From Opitutaceae bacterium (lineage in GTDB: Bacteria; Verrucomicrobiota; Verrucomicrobiia; Opitutales; Opitutaceae), in contig JAGOJU010000026.1 in NCBI GenBank assembly GCA_017994935.1, positions 1 through 43,555 on the forward strand: a stretch of DNA of 43,555 nt. The letters run 5' to 3'. Shown piece by piece: positions 24,682 through 32,252 of this stretch; position 1 is the first letter of the stretch; every line of letters starts with the position of its first letter. The position numbers and the translations under genes were made by a program. Below the pieces are notes generated by a model. That model was not told the DNA's origin and searched no databases. It was given only the letters and a program-made list of their open reading frames with translations.

Positions 24682-25440
24682 CTAATGGCGCTGGCTGTCC
24701 AGCCACTGCTCGAATCTGTGTGCGTCGTCGGGAACATCGACGCCAATGGTGGGATCCTCGGTAAGCTCGCAAGCGATCGGAAATCCGTTCTCCAGCACGC
24801 GAAGTTGTTCCAGTTTCTCGATTTGCTCGAGCCTTCCCTGGGGCAGGGATGCAAATTTTTCGAGCAACTCGGCTTGATAGGCGTACATGCCCAAGTGACG
24901 ATAGCATGGATTCGATCCAAGCCAGGCATCATCCACAGCGCCTCCGCGATCGCGCGCAAACGGAATGCATGAACGCGAGAAGTACAGGGCCCGTCTGGAG
25001 GCTTCGGCAAGAACGACTTTTACCTGATTTGGATTTCCGAAATCCGAGGCCTTCGTGAAACGGGTGGCGAGAGTCGCCATCGGGGCATCCGACTGGATTG
25101 CCTTCGCGAGAGCAAGTATGTGACTGCGGCCCACCAAGGGTTCGTCAGCCTGGACATTGATGATAAACCGTGCGCCGATCCGGCGGTTTGCCTCGGCGAT
25201 GCGGTCCGTGCCGCTGGCATGCATCGGACTCGTCATGATGGTCGAGAACCCGCCCGCCTCGAGGGGTGCGGCCAGCAGCGGATCATCAATGGCGAAATGG
25301 AGAGGAAATTCGGGAGCCACCTTTGCAAGCCGCTCCGCAACCCAGTGCAGAAGGGCCTTGCCCCGAATCGGGTGAAGGAGCTTGCGTGGAAATCGTGTCG
25401 ATTCGAGACGGCACGGAACGATGATTGCGACTCCGGTCAT
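24682..25440 (-). CDS. kdsB: 3-deoxy-manno-octulosonate cytidylyltransferase KdsB
   Basis: KdsB activates KDO with CTP to CMP-KDO in the cytoplasm, a committed step of the LPS inner core. The 252-residue product has the usual length and the family motifs PCRLESTRFPRKLL (9-22), INVQADEPL and HLGMYAYQAELL. It shows that the organism makes an LPS-type outer membrane. It is divergent from ptsH and lies 108 bases upstream of the response regulator gene. Confidence 0.95.
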   Translation of the reverse strand: MTGVAIIVPCRLESTRFPRKLLHPIRGKALLHWVAERLAKVAPEFPLHFAIDDPLLAAPLEAGGFSTIMTSPMHASGTDRIAEANRRIGARFIINVQADEPLVGRSHILALAKAIQSDAPMATLATRFTKASDFGNPNQVKVVLAEASRRALYFSRSCIPFARDRGGAVDDAWLGSNPCYRHLGMYAYQAELLEKFASLPQGRLEQIEKLEQLRVLENGFPIACELTEDPTIGVDVPDDAHRFEQWLDSQRH

Positions 25441-25512
25441 GGTTCGAATCGTGAACGGGAGATTTTGGGTTGCAAGCCGGGCGCTTGTCTCAAGGCTTGC
25501 AGGGGTACACGC

Positions 25513-25812
25513 ATGGACAAAATCGACCCGTCAGTACCGGTTCATTCGCTCTCGAAAGAGTTGGTGGTGCAGAACAAGATGGGCATTCATGCACGTCCGG
25601 CTGCCATGATCGTCCGGGTGACAAACAAGTTCAAAGCCGACGTCTTTGTTGAAAAGGATGAAGAGCAGGTCAATGGCAAGAGCATCATGGGACTGATGAT
25701 GCTGGCTGCGGGCAAGGGGTCCAAAGTCAAATTTATCGTCACCGGGGATGATGCTCCCCAGATGCTGGCCGAACTCGATACGCTCTTTAATCGAAAATTC
25801 GACGAAGCCTGA
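25513..25812 (+). CDS. ptsH: HPr-family phosphocarrier protein
   Basis: HPr carries phosphate from enzyme I to PTS sugar components, or acts in regulatory PTS circuits. The 99-residue protein has the active histidine His26 in MGIHARPAAMIV and the regulatory serine Ser57 in NGKSIMGLMMLAAGKG, so both PEP-dependent His and HPr-kinase Ser phosphorylation are possible. The ATG at 25513 is preceded by AGGGG at a good distance. It has a 15-residue N-terminal extension compared with the usual 85-residue HPr. No enzyme I or HPr kinase gene is in the window. Confidence 0.92.
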   Translation: MDKIDPSVPVHSLSKELVVQNKMGIHARPAAMIVRVTNKFKADVFVEKDEEQVNGKSIMGLMMLAAGKGSKVKFIVTGDDAPQMLAELDTLFNRKFDEA

Positions 25813-26085
25813 AACCGCCAGTCAGCGCCCGGGGCCGGACTGTGGAGGTCGACCTGACCCCATCTATTTGGACCAGCCCAAATGGCGGGCGAAAGTACCT
25901 CGATTTGAGGGGCCGTCGAACGCACACTCCAGCAGGTCCGATGCGATGGCGGTTGCGTCGCCCGCGTGATCGGCTGGCCCAAAGTCGATTCTGGAAACGC
26001 CCTTAAGCGTCGCGAAAATCAGGGTATTTACCAGGAAACACTTTGCAATCCAAACGCTCCATGCACCGAGGTCTTTCCGCGTCAG
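25813..26085. other. Intergenic stretch after ptsH, left part of a mobile-element scar
   Basis: No gene is recognisable. Around 25840-25875 there is a GTCGACCTGACCCC ... TTTGGACC arrangement that resembles the termini of some insertion sequences, but no partner repeat could be paired by eye. The stretch leads directly into the two transposon-related fragments that follow. Confidence 0.3.
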
Positions 26086-26448
26086 CGCGTGGCCACGTTG
26101 CCCGAACTGAAAACGGCGCTGGGCACCGCGGTCGGCCTCACAGTCTTCCGCAAACTCGCCATGCTGGATTACACCACCAGCTATTCGCATCGGGGAGCCT
26201 GCTACACGCTCCATTCGCTGGCGCGTTATTATGCGCAAGGACTGTGGTCGCACCAGGACGTGCGCTTTTCCCGTTACGGCACGCTGCTCGATACGGCGGC
26301 CGAGCTCACCACTCGTGCGCCGGCGGACTACTTCACCGGGGAACTGGACGCCATCGTCGAAGTGCCAGCCAAGGACGCATTGCGCCAACGGGTCGAACGC
26401 GGACGGCTGCAACGCCGACCCTGCCCGGAGCGTTTCCTTTACGGCGTA
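26086..26448 (+). pseudogene. Fragment of a mobile-element-associated helix-turn-helix protein
   Basis: About 121 codons in one plus-strand frame ([20 protein letters not shown], then [33 protein letters not shown] and [16 protein letters not shown]) match a widespread family of winged-helix proteins found with transposons. This is from memory of the family. No convincing start codon exists, and the similarity stops near RFLYG at about 26448, exactly where the oppositely oriented IS630 fragment begins. It is therefore a truncated relic, although the frame happens to stay open further. Confidence 0.55.
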
Positions 26449-26451
26449 TTC

Positions 26452-26733
26452 TGCATCGATTTGCCGAAGGAATCTCAGGAACTCGATGTGGCGATCGCGC
26501 GGGAAGCAATGGCCGCTGATCTTGCCGGCGGCCACGTTCAAGGCGGCAAAAAGAGTCGTGGTGCCATGCCGCACGTAATCATGGGTCCAGGTGCCGCAGC
26601 GACCTGGCTTGAGGGGCAGCCCCGGCTGCGTACGATCCAGTGCTTGAATCTGGCTTTTCTCGTCGACGCAAAGCACCACGGCATTTTGCGGCGGATTGAG
26701 ATAAACGCCCACCACATCGAGCCATTTTTTGAA
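26452..26733 (-). pseudogene. IS630-family transposase fragment (catalytic core piece)
   Basis: The minus-strand frame reads [15 protein letters not shown], then [40 protein letters not shown] and [12 protein letters not shown], characteristic of the IS630/Tc1-type DDE transposase core (first catalytic Asp in CVDEKSQ). The N-terminal helix-turn-helix region and everything after RQID, including the later catalytic Asp and Glu, are missing. The right edge runs up to the terminator of tRNA-Asp, and the left edge meets the helix-turn-helix relic. It is inactive. It is not the same element as the IS630 copy at the end of the window. Confidence 0.75.
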
Positions 26734-26734
26734 A

Positions 26735-26769
26735 CGAAAAACCCGCTTCCTCTTTCAAGGAAACGGGTT
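26735..26769 (-). terminator. Rho-independent terminator of tRNA-Asp
   Basis: On the minus strand an 11-position stem with one mismatch (AACCCGTTTCC at 26769-26759, GGAAGCGGGTT at 26750-26740) closes an 8-nt loop and runs into TTTTTCG. It begins eight bases after the tRNA-Asp 3' end and is a textbook intrinsic terminator. Confidence 0.8.
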
Positions 26770-26776
26770 CCAAAAA

Positions 26777-26853
26777 TGGCGGGATGGACGGGACTCGAAC
26801 CCGCGGCCTTCTGCGTGACAGGCAGACGCTCTAACCAGCTGAGCTACCACCCC
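26777..26853 (-). tRNA. tRNA-Asp (anticodon GTC)
   Basis: The minus strand forms a complete 77-nt cloverleaf with encoded CCA. The acceptor stem is GGGGTGG/CCATCCC. The D arm is GCTC/GAGC. The anticodon stem TCTGC/GCAGA has the loop CTGTCAC with anticodon GTC. The T arm is GCGGG/CCCGT with TTCGAGT. The discriminator is G, an identity element of tRNA-Asp. A clear terminator follows. Confidence 0.96.
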
Positions 26854-26872
26854 GAATGGGAAAAGAGCGCGA

Positions 26873-26900
26873 AACGTAGGGTCGGCAGAAGGTGAGTCAA
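26873..26900 (-). promoter_or_regulatory. Probable sigma-70-type promoter of tRNA-Asp
   Basis: On the minus strand TTGACT (26900-26895) is followed after 16 bases by TACGTT (26878-26873), whose end lies 19 bases upstream of the mature tRNA 5' end. The -35 box is near-consensus and the -10 box is weaker. Confidence 0.45.
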
Positions 26901-27083
26901 GCGCTGTTTTGAAGAATACCTTTCGCCCACCGAGAGTTCATGCAAGGGAGCGTTTTGCATTAAGGGTTTCGGGGCTCGCCGACTCCGCTGTACGGTCTCT
27001 CAAACTCGCGGTTGACCGCCTCATCGGCTGATTTCGACATGGCATTCAGCCCGCACACGATCTGAATTTCTCCACTGCCTGAC

Positions 27084-28562
27084 ATGTATTCACTCCTGCC
27101 TGCCCACATTCGTTTACTCGTATTGCTCGTGGCACCGGCGTTCGGCCTGTCTCACCTGATTGGAGGCACGGACATTTCCCTCAAAGATGGCCGCTGGTTC
27201 ATCAACGGAAGGGTCACCAATCCCGATTCCGCAGCGGAGGGATTGCTCATGAATGTGCGCATGGTGAATGCCACATTCGAGGATCTCGGCAGGCCGGATT
27301 TTGATGCGGAAGCCAACACCAACGCGTTTCTCGCGCACCTGTCCGAGTACTCCGCATCTGGAGTCAACGCTTTCACGTTCTGCCTGCAGGGCGGGAATCC
27401 TGAATATGAAGGCGCGATCAATTCCGCTTTCGCCGCGGATGGATCGCTTCGGACCGGCTACATGCGCCGTATCGAACAGGTGATCCGCGCCTGCGACGAC
27501 CAAGGGATTGCCGTCATTCTCAGCTACTTCTATCAGCGTCAGATCAAACGTCTCGAGAACGAAGCCGCCATCCGCGCGGGGGTTGAAAACGCCACGCGAT
27601 GGATCGTGGAGCACGGGTTCAAGCACGTCCTGGTCGAAGTCGCCAACGAGCATGCCCATGGCGGCTTCAAAACCGCGCCCGTCATCCAAACTGCCTCCGG
27701 GCAGGCAAACCTTCTGAGACTTGTCAAACACATCGCCCCGCACCTGCTTGTCACCGCGAGCGGCTACAGCAGCGGCAGGGTTTCCACGGTGGTGGCCGAT
27801 GCCTGCGACTTCCTTTCACCCCATTGGAATCTCGCCAAACTCGAGGACATCCCTTCCCGGATCGAAATGCTCCGTCGTTTCGGCAAACCGCTTGTTTGCA
27901 ATGAGGCCCTTCGCCAAACAGACCGCGAACTGCTGGCGGCCCTGCGAACTTCGGTCGCACATGGCTGCTCCTATGGACTGATGGCGAAAGACATCAACCA
28001 AACCTATCCCTTCCGTTTCCTGGGCATCGCCGACAGCCCGGCCTTTTATGCTGCACTGCACGAACTCACGTCGCCGCAGCCCAAACCCATTTTCGAGCGC
28101 AACGGCATCGTGCAGTTTGAGGCAGAGGACGGCATCGGGGACTGGAGACGCATATCCACTCCAACGGGTGGGGCTGTGCAGGATCCGGGCGCCGGCGCGA
28201 TGGCCTACGAAATCGAATTCACCCGACCAGGGAGATACTATGTCTTCCTTCTCGCGCGCCAGGGCGATGGCGGGCGCGGGAGGGGCAAGGAAAATGACGT
28301 CACCCTGACACTTGGCGGCGAACGTCTGTACGGTATCGACGACACCACCCGGCCTGAGGGCATCCGTTGTTCCGGTGATTGGAAATGGGCCTGGCGACCC
28401 AAGGGCCCAGGCAGTCATACCCCGGCCACAATCAGGGACAACCCGGCCTACTTTCGCATCACGCAGCCAGGCCGTTTGCGCCTCGAAATGAAGCATCGCA
28501 GCGAGAATTTCGCAGCAGACCGCATCCTGCTGAAACTCGACGACCCGACACCTCCCCAATAG
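27084..28562 (+). CDS. Secreted glycoside-hydrolase-like protein with C-terminal carbohydrate-binding-like domain
   Basis: The 492-residue protein has an N-terminal signal segment (HIRLLVLLVAPAFGL). It then has a TIM-barrel-like region (about 40-310) with features of clan GH-A glycosidases: a likely acid/base Glu189 in VEVANEHAHGG (the Asn-Glu pair after strand 4) and a possible nucleophile Glu274 in PLVCNEALR. From about residue 335 (IVQFEAEDGIGDW) a beta-rich domain like those of carbohydrate-binding modules follows, ending FAADRILLKLDD. The exact GH family and substrate cannot be named from the sequence by eye. It stands alone, far from the other carbohydrate genes of the window. Confidence 0.65.
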   Translation: MYSLLPAHIRLLVLLVAPAFGLSHLIGGTDISLKDGRWFINGRVTNPDSAAEGLLMNVRMVNATFEDLGRPDFDAEANTNAFLAHLSEYSASGVNAFTFCLQGGNPEYEGAINSAFAADGSLRTGYMRRIEQVIRACDDQGIAVILSYFYQRQIKRLENEAAIRAGVENATRWIVEHGFKHVLVEVANEHAHGGFKTAPVIQTASGQANLLRLVKHIAPHLLVTASGYSSGRVSTVVADACDFLSPHWNLAKLEDIPSRIEMLRRFGKPLVCNEALRQTDRELLAALRTSVAHGCSYGLMAKDINQTYPFRFLGIADSPAFYAALHELTSPQPKPIFERNGIVQFEAEDGIGDWRRISTPTGGAVQDPGAGAMAYEIEFTRPGRYYVFLLARQGDGGRGRGKENDVTLTLGGERLYGIDDTTRPEGIRCSGDWKWAWRPKGPGSHTPATIRDNPAYFRITQPGRLRLEMKHRSENFAADRILLKLDDPTPPQ

Positions 28563-28943
28563 ACAGAGCCCGCTTCTACCGAGTGGGGAAACCCTGCTCC
28601 CATACGGGATGCCTGGCATGTTTCAGCAGAGGCTTGCAGCGCCAGGCTTCAGAAAGCGACATTCGTGTGAGGCGGTAAAGATCTCCGGAGTCGAACGCAA
28701 TTTGCGTCAAAAATCACCCGCCGCACGCCTACCGCCACCGTATGGCGCTCGCGCAGAATTGCGTTGCGCCAATCGGCTCTGCGGCGAGGCTTGAGGACGT
28801 CTGGCGCGAACTCGTGCGCGACCGGACCGTACACTCAACCACCGTCTCCGGACCTCTCCAGGCCTGATCGCCATGCGACAAGCACTCCCGTCCTTCCCTC
28901 GCCGCCTGCAGGTTTTCCGTTCACGGACTACTGCCGGGGCGGA
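28563..28943. other. Intergenic region upstream of panB
   Basis: No gene is supported in these 381 bases. A 13-bp inverted repeat with a 1-base centre (ACGCAA-T-TTGCGT, 28695-28707) is the clearest signal and could be an operator for the panB operon. A weak GCCTGGC/GCCAGGC pair with a long loop follows the glycosidase gene. An open frame upstream of panB from 28764 has no family character. Confidence 0.4.
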
Positions 28944-29735
28944 ATGAAAAGCATTCTCGATTTCAAACGGGCGCGCCAGGAGCGTCAGCCCATCGTGATG
29001 GTCACGGCCTACGACGCACCGATGGCGCGCATCGTGGCCGCATCCGAAGCCGATGCCATCCTCGTCGGCGACAGCGCCGCCATGGTCGTGCATGGATTGC
29101 CGTCCACGGTCCACGCCACGATCGAGATGATGGCGTTGCACACGGCGGCCGTGCGACGCGGCGCCCCTGACCGGGTGATTGTGGCCGACCTGCCGTTCCT
29201 GAGTTTTCGCCAAGGCCGGAAGGTCGCGGTGCGCGCTGCTGGGACACTCATGCAGTCGGGCGCGACGGCGGTAAAACTCGAGGGCGTGAAGGGCCACGAG
29301 GACGTGGTCGCGCAACTGGTCGGAAGCGGGATTCCCGTAATGGGACACCTCGGCCTCACGCCGCAGTCGGTTAACCAGCCGGGCGGACACCGGCTGCAAG
29401 GGCGTTCCCAGGCAGATGCCGCGCGATTGCTGGCCGACGCGCGAAAGCTGGAGGAACTCGGTGCGTTCGCCATCGTGCTCGAATGCGTGCCCGCGGCGCT
29501 GGCTGCCGAGGCCACGGCCGGGCTGTCCATTCCCACAATCGGCATCGGAGCGGGAGCAGGCACTTCGGGTCAGGTGGTCGTTCTCAATGATCTGCTCGGA
29601 CTCGACGCAAGTTTCCGGCCCCGCTTTGCACGCCGTTATCTGGATGGAAGCACAGAGATTCTCGCAGCGCTCAATGACTACGCACGTGATGTCCGCGGCG
29701 CCCGATTTCCCGCACGAGAGGAGATGCTGGCATGA
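28944..29735 (+). CDS. panB: 3-methyl-2-oxobutanoate hydroxymethyltransferase PanB
   Basis: PanB makes ketopantoate from 2-oxoisovalerate and methylene-tetrahydrofolate, the first committed step to pantothenate. The 263-residue product has the family's length and motifs: MVTAYDAPMARI near the start, VGDSAAMVVHGL, MGHLGLTPQSVNQPGG and IGIGAGAGTSGQVVVLNDLLG. The ATG at 28944 is chosen over an in-frame ATG 60 codons earlier because it is preceded by GGGGCGGA and begins with the conserved helix. Its stop overlaps the coaBC start by an ATGA (29732-29735), which means translational coupling. Confidence 0.95.
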   Translation: MKSILDFKRARQERQPIVMVTAYDAPMARIVAASEADAILVGDSAAMVVHGLPSTVHATIEMMALHTAAVRRGAPDRVIVADLPFLSFRQGRKVAVRAAGTLMQSGATAVKLEGVKGHEDVVAQLVGSGIPVMGHLGLTPQSVNQPGGHRLQGRSQADAARLLADARKLEELGAFAIVLECVPAALAAEATAGLSIPTIGIGAGAGTSGQVVVLNDLLGLDASFRPRFARRYLDGSTEILAALNDYARDVRGARFPAREEMLA

Positions 29736-31024
29736 TGCCCTCATTCGAGACGCCTGCCGGCCCGAACGGAGCACCCCCTTTGGCGAAAAACGGTTCCAAC
29801 CTCCTGGTCGTCTTCACGGGTTCCATAGCCGCCTACAAGGGCTGCGAAGTCGTGTCGCGCCTTGTCCAGCACGGCCACCGTGTGCGCTGCGTGGCGACAC
29901 CGTCGGCGCTCAGGTTCATCGGCAACTGCACGCTCGAGGGACTGACCGGTTCCCCCGTGTTGAGCGATGCCTTTGCCGCGGGATCGGCGCTGGAGCATGT
30001 GCACCTCACACGCTGGGCGGACGCCGTTCTCGTTTGTCCTGCCACCGCAAACACCCTGAACCGCCTCGCGGCGGGCCTGGCGGATGACCTGCCAGGCGCA
30101 CTCTTTCTCGCTCACGATCGCACAAGGCCGTGGCTCATGGCGCCCGCGATGAATCCCTCCATGTGGAGCCATCCGGCCACAGACGCTTCGGTCCGCAGGC
30201 TGCGGGAATGGGGAGTGGGTTTCATCGCGCCAGCGCAGGGACGCGCCGCCTGCGGCGAGACCGGCGAAGGCCGGCTGGCAGAACCCGAAGCGATCGTCGC
30301 TGCGACGGAGGCCGCGCTGGCAAAACCGGCCCGCCGGCTCCGAGTGCTGGTCACCGCCGGCGGCACCGCCGAACCGATTGATGGCGTGCGGGTGCTCAGC
30401 AACACGAGCACCGGCGCGACCGGCGCGATCATCGCCACGCATCTTTCCCGTGTCGGCCACGACGTCCTTTTGCTTCGGGCGAAAACCGCGATCTCCACAG
30501 ATGGGATATGTCAGGAGGAGATTTTTGTCACCTTTTCCCATCTCGAGGCCGCTCTGCGCCGCCTCCTCGCCTCGCAGGCATTCGATGCCGTGATTCATGC
30601 GGCGGCAGTCAGCGACTACAGTGTCGAGACTGTCTCCATGGCATCCGATTCGCCTCCCCTGTCGCCCGGCAAACTGCCATCCGGCGGGGCGCCGGTCATA
30701 CAGCTGCGCCCCAATCCGCGCCTCGTGGACAACCTGCGCAACTGGAGCCACACGCCTTTCATCCTCGTGGCCTTCAAGCTCACCCACGGCGCCGGGACCG
30801 CCCAGTCCGACGAAGCGGTGGGCCGGCTCTTCGCCCAGTGCCAAGCGGATTTTGTCGTGCACAACGACCTCACGGAACAACGCGTTGACGGGCAATTTCC
30901 CGCCGACATTCGCCTGCCCGACGGCTCGCATGCCGTCCACTGTGCCGATCGCGACACCCTCGCCTCGGAGCTCGAGCGACTGCTCACATTCTCCACCCCG
31001 TTTTCCCATGCTATTGACGATTGA
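29732..31024 (+). CDS. coaBC: Bifunctional phosphopantothenoylcysteine decarboxylase/phosphopantothenate-cysteine ligase CoaBC
   Basis: This flavoprotein joins 4'-phosphopantothenate with cysteine (CoaB, CTP-dependent) and decarboxylates the product (CoaC) in CoA synthesis. The CoaC half (about 20-190) shows FTGSIAAYKG, the active histidine in EHVHLTRWAD, PAMNPSMW and the redox cysteine in GRAACGETGEGRL. The CoaB half (about 200-420) shows VTAGGTAEPIDGVRVLSNTS, HAAAVSDY and LRPNPRLVDNL. The common SNRSSGKMG appears as SNTSTGATG, keeping the Asn but losing the Lys. The length of 430 is slightly above the usual 400. It overlaps panB by 4 bases and coaX by 17. Confidence 0.94.
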   Translation: MMPSFETPAGPNGAPPLAKNGSNLLVVFTGSIAAYKGCEVVSRLVQHGHRVRCVATPSALRFIGNCTLEGLTGSPVLSDAFAAGSALEHVHLTRWADAVLVCPATANTLNRLAAGLADDLPGALFLAHDRTRPWLMAPAMNPSMWSHPATDASVRRLREWGVGFIAPAQGRAACGETGEGRLAEPEAIVAATEAALAKPARRLRVLVTAGGTAEPIDGVRVLSNTSTGATGAIIATHLSRVGHDVLLLRAKTAISTDGICQEEIFVTFSHLEAALRRLLASQAFDAVIHAAAVSDYSVETVSMASDSPPLSPGKLPSGGAPVIQLRPNPRLVDNLRNWSHTPFILVAFKLTHGAGTAQSDEAVGRLFAQCQADFVVHNDLTEQRVDGQFPADIRLPDGSHAVHCADRDTLASELERLLTFSTPFSHAIDD

Positions 31025-31790
31025 TGTTGGCAACTCCCAGCTCCACGGCGGCGTATTCGACGGCGACACCCTGCGCGTGCAGTTCCGAAAAACCACCCAC
31101 CCGATCGGCTCCTCCGATGAGATCGGCCTTTTCCTGCGCACGGTGCTGCGCGAGAACAGGGTCGATCCAGGTGGCGTAAAACGTATCGCGATCTGTTCCG
31201 TCGTGCCCTCCATCGCCTACCCGCTTCGCGCAGCCTGCGTGAAATATTTCGATCGCGAACCGTTTGTTCTGCAGGCGGGAGTGAAAACCGGATTGAAAAT
31301 CAAATACCGCAATCCCTCCGAAGTCGGCGCGGACCGTGTGGCCAACGCCATCGGTGCCACGCAACGACGTCCCGGCGAGAACTGCCTCGTCGTGGATTGC
31401 GGCACGGCCACCACCTTCGATGTGGTGACAGGGCACGGCGACTACCTTGGCGGAGCCATCCTGCCAGGCCTCGGTATTTCGGCAGAGGCCCTTTCCAGCC
31501 GCACCGCCCGCCTGCCTCCGGTGGAGATCGCACGTCCCGAAGGAGCGGTCGGGCGCAGCACGGTCGAAAGCATCCAGGCGGGGCTGTACCACGGCCATGT
31601 CGGTGCCATTCACAACCTGATATCAGTGCTCATGATCGAGGCCTTCAACGGCACACGCCCGCACGTCATTGGCACAGGCGGCTTTGCCCGGATGTTCGAG
31701 CCAGAGGACCTGTTCGACGAGATTGTGCCCGAACTCGTGCTGTTTGGATTGAAGCACGCGGAGTCCATCAACAGGAGCGCCGCCGAGTGA
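31008..31790 (+). CDS. coaX: Type III pantothenate kinase CoaX
   Basis: CoaX phosphorylates pantothenate, the first step of CoA synthesis. It is an ASKHA-fold kinase not feedback-inhibited by CoA and dependent on a monovalent cation. The 260-residue product starts with the phosphate loop LTIDVGNSQ and has the pantothenate-binding [11 protein letters not shown], the metal/ATP segment [11 protein letters not shown] and [20 protein letters not shown]. The ATG at 31008 places the phosphate loop at the N-terminus as usual. It overlaps coaBC by 17 bases and is followed by panD after 7. Confidence 0.95.
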   Translation: MLLTIDVGNSQLHGGVFDGDTLRVQFRKTTHPIGSSDEIGLFLRTVLRENRVDPGGVKRIAICSVVPSIAYPLRAACVKYFDREPFVLQAGVKTGLKIKYRNPSEVGADRVANAIGATQRRPGENCLVVDCGTATTFDVVTGHGDYLGGAILPGLGISAEALSSRTARLPPVEIARPEGAVGRSTVESIQAGLYHGHVGAIHNLISVLMIEAFNGTRPHVIGTGGFARMFEPEDLFDEIVPELVLFGLKHAESINRSAAE

Positions 31791-31797
31791 CAACACC

Positions 31798-32148
31798 ATG
31801 CGCCTGACGCTGCTGAAGTCCAAACTCCACCGGGCGACGGTGACCGCCGCAGACCTTGACTACGAGGGCTCCATCGCCATCGCGCCCGAATTGCGCCGGG
31901 CAGCCGGTTTCCTCCTTAACGAGCGCGTGGAGATCTACAATGTCACCAACGGGCAACGCTTCGCCACCTACGTCATCGCCGGGCGCAGACGCGGTGAGAT
32001 CATGATCAATGGTGCCGCGGCTCGGCTCGTGCAGCCGGGAGACGAGGTCATCATCGCTGCCTATGCCGATTTCGAACAGGATGAGGCAAGCCGGCATGAA
32101 CCCACTGTGGTGCTTCTGGACAAACGGAATCGCCCGAAACGAGCGTAG
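31798..32148 (+). CDS. panD: Aspartate 1-decarboxylase PanD
   Basis: PanD makes beta-alanine from aspartate for pantothenate synthesis. It is made as a proenzyme that cuts itself to form a pyruvoyl cofactor. The self-cleavage site Gly24-Ser25 is present in DYEGSIAI, together with [10 protein letters not shown] and the late [19 protein letters not shown]. The 116-residue length is normal. It closes the panB-coaBC-coaX-panD operon. panC, the gene that joins pantoate with beta-alanine, is absent. Confidence 0.96.
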   Translation: MRLTLLKSKLHRATVTAADLDYEGSIAIAPELRRAAGFLLNERVEIYNVTNGQRFATYVIAGRRRGEIMINGAAARLVQPGDEVIIAAYADFEQDEASRHEPTVVLLDKRNRPKRA

Positions 32149-32252
32149 TCCAATCTGCGATCCGAACGATCCATCCGGGTATCCCCGAGGCCTCGGCTCG
32201 AAATCTCACACGCGCTCCCCTGCCCTGTCGCGGAAATCTGCGGTCACCACGC

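Noticed and set aside
25864..26451. Minus-strand frame continuing past the IS630 fragment
   Set aside because: Similarity to IS630 ends at about 26452. The rest runs antisense to the helix-turn-helix relic and through non-coding DNA, so the 283-codon frame is a chance fusion.
28764..28943. N-terminal extension of panB
   Set aside because: The 60 extra codons have no family similarity, while the ATG at 28944 has a good ribosome binding site and gives the usual PanB length.
29741..31213. 490-codon minus-strand open frame
   Set aside because: It is antisense to coaBC and the start of coaX, which have complete motifs, and has no protein-like features.
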